A stretch of DNA of 64,000 nt from Dromiciops gliroides (Eukaryota; Chordata; Mammalia; Microbiotheria; Microbiotheriidae), in the NCBI RefSeq assembly GCF_019393635.1, contig NC_057863.1:250501-314500 (forward strand), written 5' to 3'. Below the pieces are notes generated by a model that had not been told where the DNA came from, ran no database searches, and was given only the letters and a program-made list of their open reading frames with translations. Shown piece by piece: positions 44,035-64,000 of this stretch; positions within the stretch are counted from its first letter, which is position 1; every line of letters begins with the position of its first letter. The position numbers and the translations under genes are program-made.

Positions 44035-44186
44035 GTTACATTGTATCCAACCTGCACGTGACCGAATTGTCACGTTCAGGGTAAAGTTACATTGTAGTGC
44101 GGAAACAGGAGAAAGGGAGGGGGCTCACCTACCCTAGATTACCTTCTATCCAAACTAGGTCGGGCAGAGGTTACATTGTATCCAAC
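44035..44186 (+). repeat. Three spaced copies of GTTACATTGTA upstream of C1QBP
   Basis: GTTACATTGTATCCAAC occurs at 44035-44051 and 44170-44186, with a shorter GTTACATTGTA at 44086-44096. Its nature is unknown: possibly regulatory, possibly a local duplication. Confidence 0.7.
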
Positions 44187-44189
44187 GTA

Positions 44190-45730
44190 CCCGGGGTCCC
44201 GTAGCTAGGAAGGAGAGATTATATGTACACACACACTGGTCAAAGACCTCCATGTCCATCCGCCACAGACTGGGTGTGTCCCACTGGTGAAATGCACCCC
44301 GGGGGACCAGTCTGTTACCCGTGCAGTGGCTAGCAAAGACCCTGAAAATCCTCACCACACAGCTCATAATTCCAGAGGCCTCTTGGGGAGGCCCAGCGCC
44401 CTCTCCAGAGACTGCCTCTGGGCTCAGTGTAAATGGCCCTCTCTAGAGGCGACCTGATTGGCTGGACATGACGTGTTTTTATTTTGTTTTCTTTCTCCAT
44501 GGCGATGTTTTCGGCCATGGACCTTCTCTTCAGCTATTTCCTAACTGTGAGCCAGCATCTTAGCTGAGGGGGATGGGGGGGAGAGCCAGGGGAGGCATGA
44601 GGAGCCTCTGTAGACAGTGGAATGGTGGGTTAATTGGGGAGCTGTAAGAATGCCGCGCAGCAGTGAGGGCCCGGGTGAGGCTGTTCAAATCTTGGGTGGA
44701 GACAACTGAAGGGCTTTACCAAGTCACACCTGCGTAGTGATCAGCTTGAGTGGAGGTCTACATCCTTTCTCTGAGGTCATTTTTTCCCAAGATTTGAATG
44801 ACGCAAGTCCCCAGACTTTACTTTAATATACTTACACCCCCCCCCCCCATCATGTCAAGTAATGAGATTTGATGGCTGTTAGAAGGGTATATAAAGTGTG
44901 ACCACACCGCCACGAGGGGGTCTTTGGTCTGAGGTGGATGATTACTGGCCCGCTAGTCTATTAATAACATGATTAAAGTACCCCCCAAGCCACATCCACC
45001 CCCTTTTAATTCTCTCAGTCTCTTGCGAGCAGGGCTGAGGCTTGGAGGTGATAGGGGCCAGTGCAGGGGAGATGGCCTGAGAGAGAACAGAGGGGTCAAG
45101 GGTCTGGGAAGCCAGCCAGCAGGTAATGGGGAGATGGGGGAGCCGAGGTCACAGCTATTACTGTCTGTGTGTGGCCGAGGTAGGGCCGAGGAACTGCTAG
45201 TGTGAGGGCAGGAGCAAGGCAGGAATTGGGGAAGGGGCCATCCCCATGGCAAATCTGACCTGGCCCACGAGCACACGCACTTTCTTTCCTCTTCCCCTTT
45301 GTCCATTGATATTCATGTGCTCTTTTCCCCTGAAGAATGCTCCCCAAACCTCTTTACCGAGAAACTCGCTGGGCAGAGCCCAAGCTGGGCATTGGTCAAA
45401 CAAGCACTGCCCATGGACCAGAGAAAAGCTACCGGGCCTGTCCTTGCCCCCGTGTGATAGATGACCACCAAGGACAGCCCTGTCCACTGGCCAGCAGGGT
45501 CACTAACACTGACCCACACGACAGAGGGAGAAAGAGAAGGTGCCCCCCTCCCTTGCCTACTGCCCCCCAGAGTCAGGTGCTGCCAAGAGGGTCTGCCCAG
45601 TCTGGCTCCCTGAGTGGGCGTAAGACAATTGGGAGAGACACAACATGTGCCTCCAGAAGAGAGACAGGTGACCTGATCTGATAGACAGACAACATCAACG
45701 CCCCAGCCGTAAGAAGGGAAGTGGTAGAAT
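44190..45730. other. Intergenic stretch, no recognised gene
   Basis: Between the C1QBP promoter region and an L1 fragment I see only short unlinked reading frames and a C9 run near 44837. No splice-linked coding pattern is evident. Confidence 0.6.
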
Positions 45731-46345
45731 GGGAAAATAAGTCTTTGTCTCCAATTTCTCTGATAAAGGTTTGCTATCCAAGACAGACAGTCATGCCCTA
45801 ATAGCTAAATGGTCAAAGGATAGGAACAAAGAGTAAGAACTGCAAAGTGGTTATAACCACACAGAAAACTGAGGGATTCCGACCAAAACAACCCTGAGGT
45901 TTCACCTCATATCCTGCAAATTTGCAAAAGTGACAAAAAATGGCCCAGTCCATGCTGGAGGGAGTGTGGGAAGACAGGCATACTGATACATTGTTGGTGG
46001 AACAGCTATTTTGGAAAGCAATTTGGAACCATGCAAATAAAGTGACTGAAAATGGCCACACCAGGAAGCCATGAATAAGAAGAAAAAACCACCACCATAT
46101 ACTCCCAAGTATTGAGAGTAGCTCTTTTTGTGATAGCTAAGAACTGGAAACCAAGTAGATGCCCACTGACTGGGAAGGGGCTGAAAAACACTGAGACTCG
46201 TGGATACAGGCACACCACTGTGCTGTAAGAAATGATGGAGGTGATGGAGAGAAGCCTGGGAAGCTGATGCAGAGGCAAGAAAGCACCACAAAAAGGAACC
46301 TCATACAACCCTTTCAAGAGAAAGAATGACCAGTCACCAAACACC
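45730..46345 (+). mobile_element. 5'-truncated L1 fragment (end of ORF2 and 3'UTR)
   Basis: It contains TAAATGGTCAAAGGATAGGA, AAAACAACCCTGAGGTTTCA, ACATTGTTGGTGGAACAGCT, GCAATTTGGAACCATGC and CTGTAAGAAATGATGGAGG. These are the ordered end of marsupial L1 ORF2. Confidence 0.75.
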
Positions 46346-46709
46346 AAAAGTCAATGAAACCAAATGACAAAGCTCTGGTAGAGACACCCGGTGGAAGTGG
46401 AAGATTCACAGAGTCCCACCCACACTATGCACGTGCTCAGGGTGAACCCCACTCCAGTGGTCACTGACCGCGCCTGACCTCTTCAAAAGGAGGGCTTCCC
46501 TACTGAACTTGAAACTGAAGCCTGGTACGGGGTCTAATGCCCAACTGTGCTGGGCAAAGAAAGGAAGGGCAGTGGCCAGGGGCGGAGGAGAGACGGGAAG
46601 GTCTGTCTGGGGAAGGGCAGGGTGGAAGCGGCCCATGTCTACTGGGAAGAAAGGGGTGCTGCCACCAAAGATTCAAAAGGTCACCTGTGTTAAGAACAGT
46701 CTTAGTCGG

Positions 46710-46880
46710 TGGTAGCTAGGTGGCAAAGTGGAAAGCCTGGGACTGGGAGTGAGCCCTTGAACAGCTGGGTGCCTAGCCTCAGTTTCCACAGGCTTGCTGG
46801 AAGGATCAAATGAGATGAGAAGGTGGGAAGACAGAAAGCACATTGCCAGCGTCTGAGCCTAAAGAAGAGCCGGCTGTCAT
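46710..46880 (+). repeat. MIR-type SINE
   Basis: It has a GTAGCTAGGTGGCAAAGTGG head, CCTCAGTTTCCACAGG and GGATCAAATGAGATGAGAAG in order. Confidence 0.55.
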
Positions 46881-47052
46881 CATCGCAGCCATCACTGTCA
46901 CCACCAGGAGCCCCAGTGCCGCCTCTCCCCTCCTCACACCTGCCCTGGCACACACAGACATCTGATAAGCCCACTGGCTGAGCCCAGGCCAAATGGATGA
47001 AGGCCTGGGTGCAGAGGCAGCGTCTCCTTCCTAAAAATTGTACAAAAGTAAC

Positions 47053-47058
47053 TTTATT
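47053..47058 (-). terminator. DHX33 poly(A) signal (AATAAA on the minus strand)
   Basis: The plus strand reads TTTATT, 184 bases beyond the DHX33 stop. This gives a short 3'UTR ending near 47030. Confidence 0.75.
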
Positions 47059-47241
47059 GCATTTTCAATTGAAAAACTGTATACAGATAAAAACTGTCGC
47101 CAACCAAGGCAGATTCCTGCCCAGCAGCCAGTGATGAGCATGGCTCATACCTTCCCTGCAGTTTCCAAAGCCACTACATGCCAGACAGAGCTCTGACCTG
47201 CTCTCCCCGTTCTGCCCAAGTGCTGGCTTAGGACACAAGGC

Positions 47242-60880
<13,639 letters not shown>

Positions 60881-61289
60881 CGCGGGGAAGCAGCGCGCGG
60901 AGACCTAGTGCGCCTGCGCACGGGGCTGCACTCGAAAGGCTTCAACGCATGAGGGCCCGGAGGAGGCGGGGCCGGGTAGCTGGGCGACGACCTCGAGCAG
61001 TTCCTGCTGCGTGCAGGAGGGGCGCGAGGGTTGCTGGGATATGTAGTCTTGTCAGGAACAGCGGCCAGTTCCAGCTCTCACTCCCGCTAGGGTCAAGGCT
61101 GTGGCGGTTGGGCAGGGCTCCAAGGCCCAAGGAAGCACACACTGAGCCAAAGCCCCGCCCTGCCCCCAGGACCACGTGCCACCCTGGCCTCAGGTTGTTT
61201 CCACTCGGTGGGCACTGAGGGTTTTGAATTCTCCAGCCTGCCAGACCCTGATTGATAGTCAGCAATGATTCCCCTGTTACTTCCTGTGG

Positions 61290-61520
61290 AAAAGATAAGA
61301 CTTCGACAAATATTAAGCGCCTACTGTTTGCCAGGAGCTTTACAATGAGGCTCATTAGAGCCTTCCAACAACCTTGGTAAGGAGGTGCTGTTATGACTCT
61401 CGTTTTAAGATGAGGAAACCGAAGCAAACAAGGTGAAGTGACTCGCCCAGGGTCACCGAGCTATAAGTGTCTGAGGTCAGATTTAAACTCTGGTCCTCCT
61501 GACTCCTGGCCCAGCTGCAT
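61290..61520 (-). repeat. MIR/Ther-type SINE (reverse), nearly complete
   Basis: It runs AATATTAAGCGCCTACTG, TTTTAAGATGAGGAAACCGA, AGTGACTCGCCCAGGGTCAC and CTCTGGTCCTCCTGACTCC. Confidence 0.75.
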
Positions 61521-61639
61521 CCCTACCACCACCACCCCCAAAACAAACACAAAACCAGCCCATGCTCTCAGCCTCACGGGAAAGACAACCTGCAGCTGAG
61601 CAAACCCCTATATACAGGCTTGATCACAGGTGGCATTCT

Positions 61640-62280
61640 GGTCGTGGGCTGATTGCAGGGCACGTGTGGGGAGGGGTCTTTGAGGAAGGGGTTAGGACAT
61701 GAAAGGCTTTGAATGCCCCGAAGAGGGTTACAAATTTAATCCTGGAACCCGTGGTGTTTACTGAATGAGGGTGGGGGAAGGTGATTTGGTTGGACCTACC
61801 TTTAGGAAGACAATTTTGGCAGATGAATGGAGGATAGACTTAGGTGGGTGTGGGGGGGAGGTGGGACAGACCCCATCCCTACCCGCTAAGATATTGCAGT
61901 AGTCCAGGCATTGAGGTGGTGAGGGTCTGCACCAAGGTCCCAACTAGTTGAGTGAAAAGAAGGGGGTATATGCACAAAAGATGTAATATGGGGGAGGGGG
62001 GGTGGGCAAAGAGTCCAAAATGAGACTTCTGTTGGGTGAGGACAAGAATATGGAAGTTGGGGCAGGGAGTTTACAATGTCTTCAGGCCATTCTAGTGGAC
62101 AAGTGTGATGGGCAGCTGGCAGTCAGCCAAGAGGGAAGGGCTGGATAAGCAGAGCTAAGAACCCCCTTCCTAGAGAGGATCACTGAGAACAGTGCCCTGT
62201 AAAAGGTGGTTTCATCTGGGACTTGTGGGGGGGGGGGTGGAGACTGTAAGAAGAGGAGAAAACAAGGCAAGGGTGATGAC
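61640..62280 (-). mobile_element. L2-type LINE fragment, minus strand
   Basis: The plus strand contains GACATGAAAGGCTTTGAATG and TTGCAGTAGTCCAGGCATTG followed by AGGTGGTGAGGGTCTGC, which is the reverse of the L2 RT C-terminus. Confidence 0.6.
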
Positions 62281-63107
62281 AGGACGTTTTAAAGTCGATT
62301 TTATTTTCAGCTCTGAATTTTCTCTCCCCACCACCCAGGGAAAAACAAAAACCATTCCAGACACACAGTCATGCACATTAGCCACATCCACAAAAGAGAA
62401 AGTCTCAGGCTGCCCTCTGACAGGTTTCATCATAAATCCTCTGGAATTGCGTTGACTAAAGTTCCTGGCACATCGTAGGTGCAATATAAATGCTATTGAA
62501 GGATTGGCAGTCACAGTGAGGACAAAGAACAGGGTTTAGGATTGCTAGGCAGAGGGAGAAGAGACTGTGATCAGATAAGGGAATCTCATGGTGCAATTGT
62601 GGGTGAAGGCAAGATGGAAGGTATGGCCAATCTGAGTGTGCCTGACGTTGACTGGAGTCAGAGTTCAGGGGAAGTGAGTCAAGGAGAACCCCCCACCCCA
62701 CCCCAGCTGGAGAGAAAGACTGTGAGCTGAGCATTGAACTCATTGACTCATTGAGGAGGAAAGGAGAGGATGAGGGAGAATAAGAAAGATGGCTAGATCT
62801 GGAGGGGGGTGTTGGATGAACCTGGGCTCCAATGCCACCTTGAGTCTGAGCCACCATTTCAGCTACTAGGGTGCATACAAACCTCCCACCCTGGGGGTGA
62901 AGATCCAAGGAGAGGTTCTGCCAACACAGATAATCCAGGCAGAAATCAGCCTGCATACCTATGTGCAGGCGCGTAGTTACCCAGGCATGGCGGTGCTTGC
63001 TCAGGGACTCTCAGCGGAATATTCAGCCCTCAAGGTGACCCTCCACAAGACCACTGAGGCCTGCCCAAGACCAGAACCTGGGCCCAGGCCTCTCTGCTCC
63101 AATCAAT

Positions 63108-63225
63108 TCATCAACAGGCATTTATCCAGACCTGGTGAGACCTTGGCCAGGCACCAGGCCAAGTATCGGTAATACAAACCACAACTCAAAAGAGCCTACT
63201 CTTAAGAAGTTTACAGTCTAATGAG
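63108..63225 (-). repeat. MIR/Ther-like SINE fragment
   Basis: It contains AACAGGCATTTATCCAGACC, GCCAAGTATCGGTAATACAA and AAGAAGTTTACAGTCTAATG in the usual order. Confidence 0.5.
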
Positions 63226-63439
63226 GAGTCCAGCAAGTATGGAAGGCTATGATGTTGGTCCAGTAAGTCAGACTCACCAAGAGTCATAAAATGCTGATAT
63301 CTTAAAGAGAGGAAAACAAGTGTCAATCAATGCATCTCAGCCAGTCTGCTTCAAATTAAGTGTGAAGTGTCCTAGAATCTTCAAGGATGCTGCACAGGAT
63401 GCTTAGTTATGCCTGAGACTGGAGGAAGGTGGGGAGGGG

Positions 63440-63489
63440 GGCCCATCCACTGATGGTCAGGCCTGCCCATCCACTGATGGTCAGGCCTG
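63440..63489 (+). repeat. Tandem duplication of a 24-bp unit
   Basis: The unit CCCATCCACTGATGGTCAGG plus CCTG occurs twice without change. Confidence 0.85.
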
Positions 63490-63959
63490 CCCTGGGAACC
63501 AGACACACTGGTTAAGGGCTCACTTCTCCAGCAGGAGCCCAGCAAAGATTCCCATCTGAGCCAAAGGGGAGGGAGTTCCATTTACTAGGAGCTGAGTAAC
63601 CCCTTTCCCCAGGATTCTGTAGGTACCACAAGGAGATGGTGTCAACCTTGGGAGAGCATTGTTTGTACCGGCTTTTCTTACTCTCCAATCTTAGGAAGTA
63701 TCCCGAGTGACTAAATGCCAACCAGCCCATAACCGTGGCAGGAGTCATAGTGCTAACCCACCCCCGCACCCCTGGCTGAGTCTCAGAGGCTGGGGAAGTG
63801 GAGGGGGCCAGTACAAAAGCAGAAAATGGGAGATGGAGGGAAGTAGAAGGAAGAAGCCTGGAAAGGTAAGAAGGGGTAGGGTGGTGATGTGTAGTGTGCA
63901 TTTCTGTAGCACTCACTGTGTGCCAGACCCTGTGCTAAAACATCCTCATTGTGGTGGTG

Positions 63960-64000
63960 TTTAGTCAAATCTGACCCAATTGCCTCACTAAAAAAAAAAA
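63960..64000 (+). mobile_element. SINE 3' end cut by the window edge
   Basis: The CCAATTGCCTCACT tail is followed by an A-run that reaches the last base, like the tails of the tRNA-derived SINEs in this window. Confidence 0.5.

Larger units (their letters stand above)
62280..63950. other. Upstream flank of DHX33, no recognised gene
   Basis: Apart from the small repeats listed, I find no conserved coding pattern here. The next gene of the human block (DERL2) is not visible. Confidence 0.55.

Noticed and set aside
61000-64000. First exon of DERL2, expected next to DHX33 in the human order
   Set aside because: None of the conserved DERL2 blocks could be found on either strand. The gene probably lies beyond the window.

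Overview
The window is a gene-dense piece of a mammalian nuclear genome, almost certainly from a marsupial. Five genes are recognised from conserved exons with intact splice sites. Four are complete: NUP88, RPAIN, C1QBP and DHX33. One, RABEP1, is cut by the left edge. Their order and orientation (RABEP1 +, NUP88 -, RPAIN +, C1QBP -, DHX33 -) match, from memory, the human 17p13.2 block. The marsupial assignment is an inference from the repeats: many tRNA-derived SINEs of the WSINE1/SINE1_MD type, MAR1-type SINEs with an RTE-like tail, marsupial-style L1/HAL1 sequence and short LTRs. The species cannot be named from this sequence alone.

Layout. 1-11220: the 3' part of RABEP1 (10 exons and a 1.4 kb 3'UTR). 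About 11290-28920: NUP88 on the minus strand, 17 coding exons, tail to tail with RABEP1. 28490-29620: a CpG-rich head-to-head promoter shared by NUP88 and RPAIN, with five CCAAT boxes and a ZNF143-type site. 29550-37200: RPAIN, 7 coding exons. About 37100-43510: C1QBP, 6 exons, minus strand, whose predicted 3' end overlaps that of RPAIN. 43510-47030: intergenic, with an L1 fragment. 47030-60950: DHX33, 12 exons, minus strand. 60950-64000: upstream flank made mostly of old L2, MIR and SINE sequence.

The genes are housekeeping in character but do not form one pathway. RABEP1 is a Rab5 effector in endosome fusion. NUP88 is a cytoplasmic-face nucleoporin. RPAIN helps import RPA into the nucleus. 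C1QBP (p32) is a mitochondrial matrix protein. DHX33 is a DEAH helicase of nucleolus and cytoplasm. The same 10-mer, GCGCCTGCGC (NRF1-like), occurs in all three CpG islands.

I found no convincing undescribed system. The most interesting structures are: a SINE insertion that is a fold-back inverted dimer inside one target-site duplication (19337-19571); an apparently full-length HAL1-like element with ORF1 but no ORF2 core (47832-50544); an exact 42-bp duplication between two NUP88 introns; the five-CCAAT array; G/C homopolymers close to several splice sites; and the tail-to-tail gene ends. Coding coordinates come from manual reading of exons against remembered human proteins. UTR ends and repeat edges are approximate.
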